Part shown: positions 1 through 14,100 of the stretch, piece by piece
Position numbering within the stretch: the stretch's first letter is position 1
Layout: each line of letters begins with the position of its first letter
NCBI GenBank assembly: GCA_023014335.1
Contig: JAECYW010000019.1
Coordinates: 682,001 to 746,000 of the forward strand
Source: Galerina marginata
Lineage: Eukaryota > Basidiomycota > Agaricomycetes > Agaricales > Galerinaceae
Direction: 5' to 3'
Length of the DNA stretch: 64,000 bases
The notes under the pieces: model-generated
Seen by the model: the letters and a program-made list of their open reading frames with translations, nothing else
Databases searched by the model: none
What the model was told of the DNA's origin: nothing
Translations under genes and position numbers: made by a program

Positions 1-3000
1 GTCGGAGATCCTCCTGACTGACGCCATTATTGGTCAACGTCGGCTGAATCCAATGGAAGCGCTCGTCCTTATCAGGGCATGCTCACAGGCTATTATCGCG
101 AGAGGTTAGTTGCTTTTTTACACAGTCACGACTTTATTGACGTTCCGACTCAGGTTTGGAGACCCTCGGCATCATGCATCCTCATTGGTACTCGGCCTCC
201 CCCGAGGTTCAACGCAGAATTATTTCGCAATTTATACGGTCTTTGGACGCCAAGAGTCCAGGAACGGCATCACCTTTCGATTCCGAAATGGATTTCACAT
301 CCCCGCATGATGTTGCTGCCATACTACGCTGGGGCTTACGACACCTTCAGCTGGAAGGTGACAGTTTTGGGACGGATGATGGGTGGTATAAAGCTTTTCT
401 CGATGCTGAAGCGGAGGCGGAATACCCACCTAAAGCTTTCTCGGAGAAGTTATCCCCTAAGCTGCCGCCAGCACATCTCGCATTGCTTACAGCTACCTTG
501 GAGATTTTCTCTTCTCTGGCCGCCCATTCAGAAGCCAATAGCACGTCCGGAAGCAAACTCTCCAAGATTTTCGGATTATGGCTGTTGGCCGCCCGACGCG
601 TCGAGGACAAAGACGATTGGTATTCTTTCTATACAAGATGGGAACGCACTGGTCGGATGCTGGAGCATTTATTTCTTGCACGAATTCGGTAAGCTTACCG
701 CATTTCTCGTCTTTTATTGAAATTCACCGAGACTCAGGGATGAATCAACCGACAGGCGCATGCCAGTGCGTCTTCTCGATCTTGTGCGCAAGTACCCATA
801 CACGCACGGGCTGTCTTCTCCTACCACGGATCTTCAGCTTCTCCCAGCTCCGCGTTTCACAACGCAACACTACGATGCTCTCTTTGTTCGTATCGAAATT
901 GAATTGCCGGCAGAGAGACGGAAACCCAAGTCGAAAATTCACCCTCTAAACCTTCTCGCCGATGCATTTTCCACAAAGGTTGACAGGGGTGAGTTTGCAG
1001 AGCTCTGGGGCAAGATTACCGGTGCTTCTAAAGACGGAAGCAGCCCATCTCCTCTCAGCAATATCTTCGCAGATGAAACCATCCGCTTTCTCTCTATCGT
1101 CCCGGAGAGCAGTGTCAAAAAACAGGAAGCCAAATCTCCATCCTTCAGTTTACTTCCTGGGTCTCCTGCTTCTCCTCATAAGCGCTTCTTTTCGTCTGGA
1201 GACGAGAATGAGAAGCCGGGCCCCACTGCTACTACAAGTCACACAAAGCCCGCGACAGACCCCACTCCACTAACTCCCATCTCTGCTCTTGCAATAGGTA
1301 GTGACTGGGCACAGTTCTCGTCGTCAGGTTTCCTTGATTCCAGTCCTGCTATCGCTCCTCTTGTCTCAACTCTTTTCGACACAGATTTAGAGAAAACAGT
1401 GCCTCGCGATAACACCACCTTGTCGAGGAAGTCAAGCAAGCGTAAGGCAGTTTCAAGGAAGAGCGTCGATATGTCTTCGGAGAACCCAACCCAACCTCCT
1501 TCACGAGGAGCGCCTGAAATCGCCGAACCAGAATTAAAGGCGGTCGTCAAAGCCTCTGGGCTCCAAATCGTTCAAATAGATGAAGCATTCGTCGATTTCT
1601 GGAGCGATTCCTTGCTTGATCCACTAACGTCGAATTGGCCCACTTTCATCATCTGCAAATTCAAGTCGACTCTTGTACCACAACTATTGTACGGAACCGT
1701 CGAGGAGGGCAAGGAGCAGAAGTCCTTGAAATGGCTTGTTTTGGAGCAAGTATTCACTACCAAGCCACCACCTCCGCCACCTCTTCCCACCCCAGTGGAC
1801 ACCCCCATTGTACGACCAGCTTCTCCTGCTCAGTCTACCTCGGGAAAGAAGAGGTTTAGTTTCTGGAGCATGTCGCGGACAACCTCCAGCTCTTCTGTTG
1901 GCTCGCAGAAGGGCAAGAAGAAGGAAAAGACTCCTAAGATAGGTGAAATGGGCGAGCTCCTGGAAGAGGATACAGCCGGGCCAGCGAAGAAGGATACCAT
2001 CACATTGAAGGCGCCAACTTCTAAGCCCAAGAAGTCGTTGGATAGGAAGGCCAGCGACTCTGCCGCGAAATCGGAGGATAAATCTACAACCGACATCAAG
2101 CCTGCAGAAGGAGCCAACACCGCTGCAGTCGTCGCGGCTGCTGCGACTGGCGTTGTTGCCACGGGAGCCCTTCTGGCCGCAGTTCCTGAGGATAAGCCCG
2201 TGGTTGATGAACACCCTGTGGCTGAGGAAGCTGAGAAGGCGGTCGCACCTGCCGATGTTTCTGGTGCTCCGGAAGTGCTGGAGCCTACCGACGCTCCATT
2301 GGATGAAATTCCACAGGCCGATTCTACTCCCAAAGTTGAAGATGTCGAATCTGCTGTTGAAGCCCGAGCCGCCACTACTACGACTTCCGTCGATGAAGCA
2401 CCCTTGGCGACGGCGGAGGACCAGCCAACTACAAGCGATGTCGTCGAAAGTGTCAAGGCTATCGGCAATGCGGAACCAGAAGCTGTTACTGAGACGGAAC
2501 CTGAAGTTTCTCCGTATGATGTTGTCATTGAGGCGAAAGCCGCAGAGCCTGTTGCTACTCCCGAAAATCCCGACCACGTCCCCCAGCCGGCGGAACCCGT
2601 CTCTTCTTCTGTCGACGAGCCTGTAGTCGAGACTATCGCTGAAATCGAACCTCCCTCTGATACTGTCATTGTATCCGACTCTAAAGTGGACGAACCCCAA
2701 CAAAGCCCAGTTGAAGCTTCCGAGTCTGATGCAACATCTATTTCAGTTCCCGTTGAGGAGCCTCCAGTTGAAGTCGTCGCCGAAACTGAAGTACCTGCGG
2801 AGACCATGGTTGCGCCTGAAGTAAAGGAGGAAGAATCCGCTCGTGCTGTCGGGGTTCCAGCTGAGGTTCCCCAGATTACAGAACCCGCTCCAGCTCCGGT
2901 CGTCGAACCAGCAGCTGAAGTCATTCCTGAAGTCATCTCTGATGCTGTACTTCCTTCTGAGACAGATAGTCCCAAAGCAGAAGAACCCATCTCTGTTTTA

Positions 3001-6000
3001 CAAGTCCCCGAAACCGAAGTAGAACAAACTTTCTCTTCTCTCCAACAACCAATCGATGTTTCCCCACCTAATGAAGTCGTTTCGGTTCCTGTGGACGAGC
3101 TTGCAGCTGAGACCATTGCTGAAGCCAAACCTGCCAACATCGACGTCTTCCCCGAAACCAAAGGAGAAGAATATGCATTTGCCCAGGCTCCAGTTGAAGT
3201 TCCGCAGTCTGCAGAAGACCTTTCAGCATTTGCCGAGGGACCCACGTCGGAGGATCCTGTTGACATCGCCACAGAACAAACCATCGTTTCCGCCATTCCT
3301 GCTGCAACACTTACCTCAGACGTTTCTGTTGAAGATACAGCCCCGCATTCAACGGCGAACGCCGTGGCACCAGAAGAAGTCGTCTGGGTCGATACAACGA
3401 ATCCTATACCTGAACCAGAAGACGAACATGCTGAGGATTTAGGGGTTGCCTCCCCGGCTCCCGAGAACGTCGAGGAGCACACTTCCCATCCTGCACTTGA
3501 TGGATTAGTTGATGGTAATGAGCAACCTGCGCTATCCATATTTGGACAAATCGCCCCATCGCCAGACACCGAAGCCAAATTTGAGGTTGATCCTGCAACT
3601 GAAGTTAACGACAATGCATTATTGGAAGATGCAGCAATGCCGGAAGACCAGCAGCAACCGGTCCTGGAACATTTCGCTGAAGCTGTCGTCGGATTAGCCA
3701 CCACAGAGCCGGAAACCACTCATGTTGCCGCCGCCATTGACGCTGAACCAGTTAGTCCTCTTTTTTCTTTTCACCGTGGCTGAGAATACCTGACCATTAT
3801 CAAATAGACCCGCGTTGCAAATAATTTGGCTCTCGAGGATGTTGTCGTGGAAGAGCACCCAGCCGATCCGGTGGAACCCGACGTGCCAAGTGTCGTGGAT
3901 CAGGCCGAAGGTCCTACAGCAAGGGAAGGTGTCGAATTTGGGGATGTTTCTTCGACAAAAGTTTGTTACCCATACATTCTATGACACCAAACTAACACTC
4001 GCCGTCTATAGCTTCAAAATCCGTTGACTATATACCCGGAGACTCCTGCATCGTCGATTGACGCGGAACTTGAACAGAAGACATTAGTTAGCGACGATGT
4101 CAAGGAATCTGTGCCGATGACGTCTTCTGAGGCAGAAGAAATTGATAATTCGAAACCTCAAGTGGTAAATTACCTTCTTCGTGACTGTCAAGGTTGCTGA
4201 TGATTTTGCAGTCTCGATCAATTGATGAAAGCAATATGGAGGCTCTATCGACTACAGAAGTTTTAGAATCTTCTGAGGCCATCACCAGGCCTGATACCAC
4301 GATGTCCCCCGGAGAAGAACTCGATGCAGAGGGCATCGACGATGTCAGTTTGATTTAGTAGTATTTATGATGTTTATTCATATTATTATTGGACAGTCTA
4401 TTCATGTTATACCTGACCCCACGCCTGTTATCGACGAAGCCCCAAGCAATGATGCTGATGGACTTATGGCCTCTAAGTTCGCCGAAAAACCAACCCCAGC
4501 TTCTGTTACCGACTCGATCAGCTCGGCGCTTGACCAACCTGTTTCCGTGGAGCAGATTACGGCTTTTCCAGACCCAAAGTCGATTAACGTAGCATCCAGT
4601 GTGCCCAGGATCGAACCTATCTCATTACCTGACGAATCCTCCTCAGATAAATTAGTAGAACTTCCTGCAGTCCCACTCGTGGAAGCCATCCCTCTGCCAG
4701 AGAGCGATGAAACCCATGTTACTATTTCTTTGCAAGATTCTACCTCTGAACATACGCTTCCGGCTCCTGGGATTGAATTGTCTGTCGATGACCGTTTCAA
4801 TGAAACGTCCGACGCCATTGATTCCGCACCTCATTCGGGATCGACACCTGGGCCACAAATGGCTTTGAGCCCAAGCCAATTCCATCATCCTTCCCAAGAT
4901 CTTCTTCATTCAGATCTTGAGACAGAAGCCCTGAATCCAATTTCATCGGAAGAACCGATTCAACGTGCACCGGCAATGAACCCAGAGTCAACCCTTGACC
5001 AAGGCGCAGCAAATCATCGAGAGGAAAGCGTTTCCCAGCTTCAAGAGGACGCTCCCGAAGAACCTGTCGGCGAGCAACTGGTCAATGCTCAGACTTTTGA
5101 TCATGGAAGTACTTTCTCGCCGCTAGAAGGGGTAGCTGTTCCGTCTGGACCAGAGCCAGGCGTGGAGGATACAGATGCTATGGTCGACAACGCGAATGTT
5201 TTGCCGCCGATTGAAGCATCCGTGGATGACCTGGTTTCCAAGGAAGTAATTGATAAAGAAGACGCATTGGACGATAAATCAGATTCAGCGCCAGCGGACG
5301 ATGTTTTAAAGGAAGAACCGACAGTTGGAGATAATGCAGCTGTCGAAGTACCGGTTGAGGAGGAATCCAGTGCTGAAATTCTGGAGGAAGTGGTTTTGCA
5401 TCCAATCGACGAGATGTCTATCGTTACCAACACCGTTTCCGTTGAACATGGAATTTCTCAGCAGAATGTAACCCCTGAAGTCGCCAAACCGGATTTCGAA
5501 GGTGTTTCGTCGAAGGAAGAAGGCGCAGCTATAGTTATGGATGACTCCATTGGTGGGACTATTCCACCGACCGATGAAACAGTCGTCGAGAGTGTGGAAG
5601 AAACTACTCCCGTGCAAAACGACGGTGTAACTTCCGTCATCGCGGATGAGCTATCTTTTGAGCAGGGATCAAAGACGGAGGAAGAGGCGGTTGCAAAACA
5701 CGCAAACGTCGAGGCGCCAGAAGAAATTGTAGGAGAAGCGCCTGCTGACGAAAAACTGGATGAGGATGTTTTATCGCCGGAAGACGCCACAGCTCCAGTC
5801 ACAGACAATCTAGTAGTCGAGGACGCTTTGGCGGAAGTCGACCCGGAGACTTTTGTGGTGGCAGTCGACAAATTGTCGGTCATGGAGCCCACTGTGGAAG
5901 AAAGCGTGGACTTGGATGAAGCTGTCGCACCAACTCTGGAAGACTCGCTCGTCGAAGACATACCGGCAGTTCAGGAATCAGCAACGGAGATGGTAGAAAG

Positions 6001-9000
6001 TGATGAAGCTGTTGTGAAGGATGACGCCGTCGTCGAAAATGGGTCGGCCGTAGGAGATCTGACCGCTGTGGTTCCGGAAGACAGCAATGCTTCTGTCCAA
6101 GAAACCTTTGTCGTCGAGGACTTGCCCGCCAGCAAGGAGGAGCCGGTTATGGAACAGCCAGACCCTCAGGTTGTGGATGTTGAAGTAGCACCGGTTGTCA
6201 CCGCACCACTTGTCGAAAAAACTGCAGCCGGGGAAGAACCGGATGCCGACTCAGCGGAAGTCGAAGCGGGTCTAGTCCAGGAAGAGCCTGTCTTGGAGGG
6301 TGTGCAAACTGAGGAGGAGGAGGAGGAGGAGGACGAACCTGTTGTTCAGGTACTGGAAGGCGAGGCTGTGAAGGAAGAGCCTGTCCTCGAAGAGTTGTCG
6401 GTAGTCGAAGAGGCGCCATATGACGAAGAAGACTCGGTTGCCGAAGTTGACGAAGAATCGCCTGCTGTCGATGAAGAGCCAGTTGTCGAAGAGTTAATGG
6501 AGCCAATCGCTCAGCAGGAGGCCGAGCCGCAAACGCTCGCCACGGAGCAACTGGAAGACGAGGCAACTCCATTTAAGGATGAACCCACCGCAGAGGATTC
6601 GTCAATTGCGCCGGTAGAACCTGTTACTGAAGTGGTAGATGATGAAAAGATTCACGTTCCAGAAGAACCCTCTGTCACAGAGGACATGGTTATCGAAGAA
6701 GCGCCAGTCATTGAAGAAACAGTCGTCGAAAAGGCTTCCAAAGCGGAGGCATTAACTGTCGATGAAGAACCTGCTCTCGAACAAGTGCCGGTTGAGCCAC
6801 CGCAAGAGCCCGTTGTGGAGGAACGAAATGTTGAGCCTTCAAAAGACAATGAAGTTCCAGTCCCAGAGCCCGGCCTACAGGTATTAGCTGTTGAGGAGTC
6901 TTCGGTGGAGGTGCCGGCAGACGAAGCTCCAGCCCCAGAGGGGTCAAGTTCTGCGCAAGCTTTTGAAGAACCAAGAGTCGATATTTCAGATGATCCAATA
7001 ACGCCAGTTGTTGAGGAACGAGATATCGAAATACCGGACAACGAGGTATCTCATATCCAAGAAAATTTCGTTGTCGAAGCATTGCCAAAGGAGGGACCAA
7101 CGTCTGAGAAGTCAGTTGCTGAGGAAGACGACAAGGCGCCGGTCGTAAAGGAGCTCGTAGTCGAAGAGAGGGAAACTGGACCGGGAGAGGTAGTGGAAGG
7201 TCATACAGCTCCAGTCGAGAAAGGGCCTATCGTAGACGAACCCTCAACTGGTGAGGAACCAGCCGTGGATCAGCCAAGTTCCCAGGCCCAAGAAGATGAA
7301 CCAGCTCTCGCTATAGAGGGACCCGTCGCTGATGGGTTGCTCCTCGATATGGCGTCACAGAGCGATGCACCTTCATTTAAGGAGGAACCAGTTCTCGAGG
7401 AAGAAGCCACCACTCCTAAGCTGTCGACTCTCCTGGCGCCGGACACCAGCATAGATGCAGTTGAGCATGAGACAGCGGGGGATGCGCCAGTCGCCGACGG
7501 GCCAAGCACCGATAGGCCGGACAACGCCACGATTCTCGTTGATGAAGAGCCTTTACTTGAGGAAGCGAGTGTGTCAGAGCCGCAAGAGGTCGTCGATGGA
7601 GCCATAGGAATATTGTCGGCCGAGGAGCCAGTCAATGAGGATTCAACTGACATGGAAACAAATGGCAACCTTCCAATCCAAGAAGAGCCTCTCTTCGACG
7701 AAGAAGCTGGTCCTGAAGAAGCTGTACTTTCTGCATTAGATGACAAAGGCAACCCTCTTATTGCGGAAGAGACCACTATCCAGGATGTAACAGCGGAAGC
7801 GAGTACCTTGGCTGAAGCCGGTCCTCTCGTCAACCAGACGTCAGCCGTCGAGAAACCAAATCCTGAAGTCTCGGAAGAGGACGTAGGGCTAGCGGAGGTC
7901 GCACAATTTGATGCTGCTGAAGAAGTGGTTGAGGATATAATGGTTGAAGTACAAGGAGACGGGGTAGCCCTAGCCATGGAGGAACCCGCTGTCGAAGACG
8001 AAACTGCACCTGAGGAAGTGGCCATTGCGGCTTCAGACGAGGGTATTATGGCTTCAGTAAAAGAGGAACCAGTTGTTGAGGTATCAGCTGTCGAGGAATC
8101 AAGTGCCGAAGACGTTGCGGAAGATGAAACTTTAGTAAAGAAATCGCATGTTGTCGATGAAGGCGCCGTCGAGGATGAAGAAGCCAATTCCTCCCTTGGT
8201 GATGCACCTACAGCGGACGACGGTCAGGCAAACTCTGTCGCTATTGCAAAGGAAAGCAATTCATTCATAGAGGAGCCGGCCATGCAGGAAGAAATTGGCG
8301 TAAATGAGGGAGCGAACTTGGAACCGCAGGAAGTACATACATCGCCAGCCCTAGACCTCATTCCTCCAGAGGAAGGGGTAGTCGAAGACGAGGTGGTGGA
8401 TATTCCCCAGCAACCTATTGTCGATGAAGATGCAGTCGTTTCTGATGAGGAACTCATCCCAGCTCTATCAGCGCAAGCTGAAAATCCTGTACTGGTCGAG
8501 GTTGGATTCGAAGATTCCAAAGTAGACGTGAAAGCACCAGCGTCTCAGCCCTCTTCTATGGAAACCGGACACGTCTCTGGAGAAACACCATCCGCTGAAG
8601 ACAAACCTTTTGACGTCATTCTGGCATCAACAGAACCCGAAACTGAAGAAAGTCATGCACCAAGGCAAGCCATCAATGAGCCGGTTCTGCCGACAGAAGG
8701 CCCTGTTAACGAAAGTAAGTGTGCCAGTGCTCCCACTATGGCCAGAGAAATGACTCGTATAGAAGGCGATGTTGCAAGCGTTCAACCATCAACTATCCAG
8801 GAATCGATCAAAATAGACGATATCATCCGGGACTCGTTTGTTGGTCATGACGAAAAAGCGACAATTTCGTCTGAGCCTACCGCAGACGATCCTGTTGCGC
8901 TTTCGGCTTCGCTTGGCGGGGATTCTGCTCCGGAAGCTGCCTCCGCACCTGCAATTTCGGTTGAAGGGATAACACCTCTAGAAGCCGTCGACGCTCATGT

Positions 9001-10505
9001 ACCACTTGCAGAGGAATTACCTCAGGCTCCCAACTCTGTTCAGGAAGCATCGGAGGGCGATCATCCTGCTGCTCCTCCACTCGAAGACTCTATTCAAACT
9101 GAAGACCAGGTTAATGAGGGACACAACTCAGTCGTCGAAGAAGTGTCGTCCGTAGACCTTAGTCAAGCAGTTCCCCCGACATCTGTTGAAACATCGAGCT
9201 ATTCAAAAGAGTCAGATCCTGATACCGATGATCCTATTGTCGAGGAAGAGGCCACTGCTGCAGATGTAGCCGATCCCGACGCTCCTGCTATCGAACATCC
9301 GGCTTTATCCTCTGATACTCCAGTTTATGGACAAGTTTCAGTCGCAGATAATTCTGTTCCTTCATCAGAGGAGTCCCCACCTCTTACTAAAGAATTGGCC
9401 CCAGCTATAGAAGAACCCGTACCTCAAGCCAAACTTCAAGATCAAGATGCTCTCTCTGCAACTCAAGTACAAACCGCTTCGGACGAACCAATCCCATCTG
9501 ACAAGGCCAATGCTGAAGAGCTAAATTTGGCCTCTGAAGCCGAACAAGTCGCTATTCCAGATGACGGTGTCGTCCAGGAACCAGTTACTATCACGAAGGA
9601 TATCAAAGCTCCTTCGGAGGACCCGATTGACGAGCAGTCCATTCCTTCCTCAATCGTCGAATCCGTTTCTCTGCCAGAAAACACCTCTAAGGCTGAGCAT
9701 GTCAAGAACGCCCCTACTGTGGCTACAGAACCAGATCCGTCATCGACAGTTAATGAAGTTGAAATTGCTGTGGAAGGACCAACTCCCAGTGCTGAAGAGC
9801 CACCTACCACGGAGGAAGGAATCCTGGCTGAAATTGAATCTGTCGAAGTAACGAATACTGGAGACGTATCAACCACTCACGTCCCTTCAGAACCAACCTC
9901 GGAGCCGTCTGTTGCCAGCGAGCCTGTCTCCGTGGAATCTACCCTTTTATCGACCGAAGAAGCGGAGGCGGATCCTAATCTCGAGATAGATTCGAAAGCA
10001 ACAGCAGTTGAAGCCGAGATTCTCAACGGAAATGGCCATCTAGCTACCTCCGTTGCTGGTGCTTCTAACGTCGAGGGTATGCAGCTGCTTTCTACTTTTC
10101 TTTTTGAATACACCTTCTGACTTTCATGCAAATGCAGGTTCACCGGTTTCTGAGCCCACCAAAGTGGAAATGCCTCCCATTGCAAGCAACGGACACGCTC
10201 AAACCGCTGAAGACCCTTCTATTGCTGCAGGTACAGTTTCCCCTCGATACATTATCCCATCATCATCGACTGACGCACTGTTCCAGGAGGTAACGGTATC
10301 GCACCTTTGGAAACAGGGACCATTGCGGCCACCGGAAACGATCATGACTACAAGGTCATCCTTGATATGGCGGAGCCTCCTACAGGTGTGTGTTTTTCTT
10401 AATACCAATCACGGGCAAGAGCTCATCTTCTCGTTAGCAAACGAAGCCAATGCAACCACAGCCACAGAGCGCGAGTTAGCACTACCGGCGGTTGAACAAA
10501 CCTGA
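1..10505 (+). CDS. Msb1/Mug8-like (RhoGAP-fold) protein with giant acidic repeat tail, 5' partial
   Basis: The gene enters from the left edge and ends with TGA at 10503-10505. Exons read in frame: 2-104, 154-688, 738-3750, 3808-3960, 4012-4164, 4212-4343, 4397-10076, 10138-10230, about 10287-10385 and 10438-10505, giving roughly 3,342 residues. The first ~560 residues resemble the fungal Msb1/Mug8 domain, which is linked to Rho/Cdc42 morphogenesis and cell-wall signalling; visible segments include 'PMEALVLIRACSQAIIARG', 'GLWLLAARR' and 'DLVRKYPYTHGL', with a second folded part near 1540-1750 ('ASGLQIVQIDEAFVDFW'). The rest is low-complexity Glu/Val/Pro/Ala with recurring E-E-P-V-V-E type units; I noticed one cysteine in it. 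A short Ala/Val-rich stretch lies near 2120-2185. The 5,680 nt exon is far longer than any neighbour. Domain identity is from recall of the family; the function of the tail is unknown. Confidence 0.75.
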
Positions 10506-11106
10506 TGCAACACCGACCATGACACCCTACTTTGCCTACGTTCGTTGACTTTCTTTGTAAATCCGTCTTCACACTGGCTAATCTGAAGGTAGTTTCATCC
10601 ATCACTATCTGCGTCGCCCAGCGGAACTTTCCCACCTCCGCAATAACGTCCCCTCATATATCATGTTACGACTGACGCTTAGCACCCTTTGCTAGCTTCA
10701 CCTCTCTTATCTCTCGTATGCCTTATTTTTTGGTTTATATCTAATTCTCATGACCTGTTACGACTCTTCTTACAAGTTGCCATCCTTCTCAATGTATCCT
10801 GGTAATTACTGCATTACACGTCACCGGAATTACGCCCATTTCACTTGATACCTCCCACTACAAATACCTTGGTCATTTTTACCCATTCCACTCAATTATC
10901 CATTCTGTTCTGCTCCGAATATTGTTACATTTCCATTTCGTTCTCGATGCAATGTTCATATTGTATTACTTCCTACAGGTCCCGAAAGCAAGAAACATTG
11001 ACAGTGTGGCTGCAATCGAACAGGCTAACTTGTATGGGTCTAACTTGTATGGAAGTGCCTAAGCCAATAATCCATGTTTTGTTCAATTGCCACTCAGGCA
11101 GTCGAT
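10506..11106. other. Intergenic, convergent 3' ends
   Basis: This stretch lies between the stop of the Msb1-like gene and the stop of glycogen phosphorylase, which is transcribed towards it. It is pyrimidine-rich, presumably the two 3' UTRs. I see no gene in it. Confidence 0.6.
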
Positions 11107-14100
11107 TCAAAATTGCTGGACGGCAACGGGTTCGATATTCCAGTAGCTGTCTGCATACTCGTTGATCGCGCGATCAGAGCTGAACTTGCCCATCTACGAA
11201 GTATTGTCAACGACGGTCTATTCAAGCCAGGTCATTACTCGCCTTGGCAGTGGTTCTAATCGATTTCTTGACCCATTCCTCCTTATCCAGGTAAGCCTCG
11301 TCCACCATATCAAGAGCAGCAATATCTGCATGTAAGAGGTCAGGTACAAAACAAATAAGGCACTGCGAAGAAAGTGAAAGACACACAGGAATCAAAGTCG
11401 TCCGTGATAAGGTAATAGTCAGACTGTCTGATGGTGTTCAAGAGGCTAGTCCGAAAACTTGAGTTGAAATATCAGCCAGTGATAATGGTAAAACGTACGG
11501 CTCGTAGACACCACCGTCACCAAACACTCCTGCCGAAATTTGATTCAAGATGTGAGCCAACGCTGGGCACTTCTGTTCAATTGGCACCGGGTGGTAAAGG
11601 TGTTGGTACCGAAGATCATCGACAGCCCTATAAACTTGCGCGTCAGCTGCAATCGAACGCGGTGGAATCATAAAAGTACACACGGGGTTAAGTGTCCGAA
11701 GAAGACTGACATGTTCGCAGTCAGGTTTTAAAACCATGAATCCATATTCAAGACCATACTTACAGACGTTGCTTTCCCCAACCTCTTCGGCAATTTCAAT
11801 GTTGGCACCATCTAGCGCAGACAATCAACTTCTCCGTGTCTACTCCCTTAACAAAAGCATACGTACCGACGGTACCCAACAACAATCCACCATTGAGGCA
11901 GAATTTCATGTTCGAAGTTCCAGAGGCCTCTGTCCCAGCAGTGGAGATGTGCTGACTGATATCCGAGGCAGGGATCAAAACTTCGGCCAAGGAAACGGAG
12001 TAGTCAGGAAGGAAATAAAGTTGTAAGTATTCATTAGTATCTGGGTCTGCGTTGATGACACGAGCGACGTTGACGATGAGACGAATGGTCTATGTGCAAA
12101 ATCGTCAACGATAGATTTATGACACTCATAAATACCTACCAGCTTTGCGATAAAGTCTATATGAGGTCGGTTAAAAGGTGCAAAACGAAGGAAGTTCTTT
12201 CACACGTACAGGCAGGAGCGGCTTTGCCAGCGAAGAAGACAACACGGCGGTTGACTTTCTTCCTCTCCGCGGGCTTCATGCTCTTCAATGTGAAGTATCG
12301 CTGGATATGGAATAAGTAACTTTGATGGATAAAGGAATAAAACAACCCACGTGAATTACTCCGAGAATGTTCAAGGTCTGACGCTTGTACTCGTGAATAC
12401 GCTAGATAGCCAATGAGCTCGATGATCTCAAGACATCAGTAACTAAGCACCTTGATCTGGACGTCAAACATGGCGTCCGTCCGGATAACAAGGCCCAAAG
12501 TCGTCTGAACATGATGCGCAAGTCGCTCCTTGTTGCGCTGCTTGATGGCAGCCCATTCGGCACGGAAAGCCTTGTCCTCTGCAAAGGGAAGAAGCCCCTC
12601 TAGCTTCGTGAGATCTTTGAGCCATTCAACTTTGTCCAACTTCAGAGTTTTTGAAATGAGGGCGCTTAGTTCTGGATTGCACTGTCAGAGTAAAAGTAAG
12701 CGTGAAACCCGGTGTAAGGAGCCACTTCCTCACCTGGTCGAGCCAACGACGAGGCGTAACTTAGGATCAGGTGCTGGTTAGCATGTGGGTGTCATAGCGA
12801 GGATTGAAAGCAATCTCATCCTATCACTCACTTCCATTTGTTACGTTACCAAATCTAAAAATATCAGTCAGATGCTCGTAAGGACGGTCAAAGAGGACAT
12901 GAACTGACTTGCTAATGCCAAAGAATTCAACAAAGTCCTTCAAGATAGTTGTTCGAACAAGTTCGCTGTGCAACTAGAAATATTGTTTAAGCTCATGATG
13001 ATCACAGATCGACGATAACCTACTTCAGCTACACCGTTGACCTTGCGGCTTCCTGTCATCGTGATTTGTTAATGTCTGACAGAAAGCGTATAAGTAATGA
13101 ACACACCTATGCATGCGAGGTTCGCCATTCGAACTTGCTTAGGCGTACCCTCTAATAAATCGTGTCAGCTACGAACAAAGGAAAAGTGGATTCCTAGTTA
13201 CCCTCAATCAACGACATTCTTGCAAGCCTGTCGCGATCTCCAGGGAATTTCTTTTCGACAGCTGAAGCAAGAAAGAAGGTAAAAAAGACAGAAGAATAAA
13301 TCTAGTCGAAAGGTATACCTTGGAGGAAAAATCTGGTAAGCGACAGTAGGTAAGTATAGCCACAGCCCCTGACAAAAAGAAGACAGACAGATTCTGTCGT
13401 CATTGATATATTAGTAACATGCAGACAAGCCCGGATAATAAAAATATATCACTCACGATATCGTAGATGATTTGCATGTGTCTGAGCATAAACACTTAGA
13501 AAACAGAAAGTCTTTGATGAAGGAAGGGGCGGACCTTGGGAGAACATGCTCTAACATCGGAATTGGCCACTTTTCGAGGGCTTCCTGAGGGAGGGATGTA
13601 TCATCAGTAGCGAAATTGAACGGCGAGCGAGGTAATAACATACAGGCAGCACAGTGTGATTGGTATAGAAAAACGTGTTAGTAACAATTGTCCAGGCTAC
13701 ATCCCATTTAAGGTCTTCGTCGTCAATCAGTATCCGCATCAGTTCGGGAATGGCGAGGGTTGGGTGTGTCTGAATAAGAGGGTGTCAATTCCGGCGGTTA
13801 TAAAAGAAGAACCTAACTTACATCATTCAGCTGAATTGCAACGTCTTATATGAAACGCTTTCATTAGAGACGAAAAGGTAGATGTCATCAAAAAAACCAA
13901 CAATCTGGGAACTCTTGAATAGATTTTTGGAGGTTCTTGAAACGACGGAGGATGTCAGCGAGACTGGCGGCCGTCCAGAAGCTGTTGGTACCAAAAGTTA
14001 TGGACTATCAGGATAGCATCAAGTGGATACATACTATTGCTGCTTTAATCGCAGCTCTTTACCAACTAATAACCGATGAGAACCGTTAGAGCTCGGGAAC

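Noticed and set aside
1830..3719. 629-residue minus-strand open frame rich in Ser/Thr
   Set aside because: It is the antisense shadow of the E/P/V-rich exon; its Ser/Thr/Ala composition follows from the codon pattern of the sense strand.
7270..8187. 305-residue minus-strand open frame
   Set aside because: Antisense shadow of the same acidic repeat exon.
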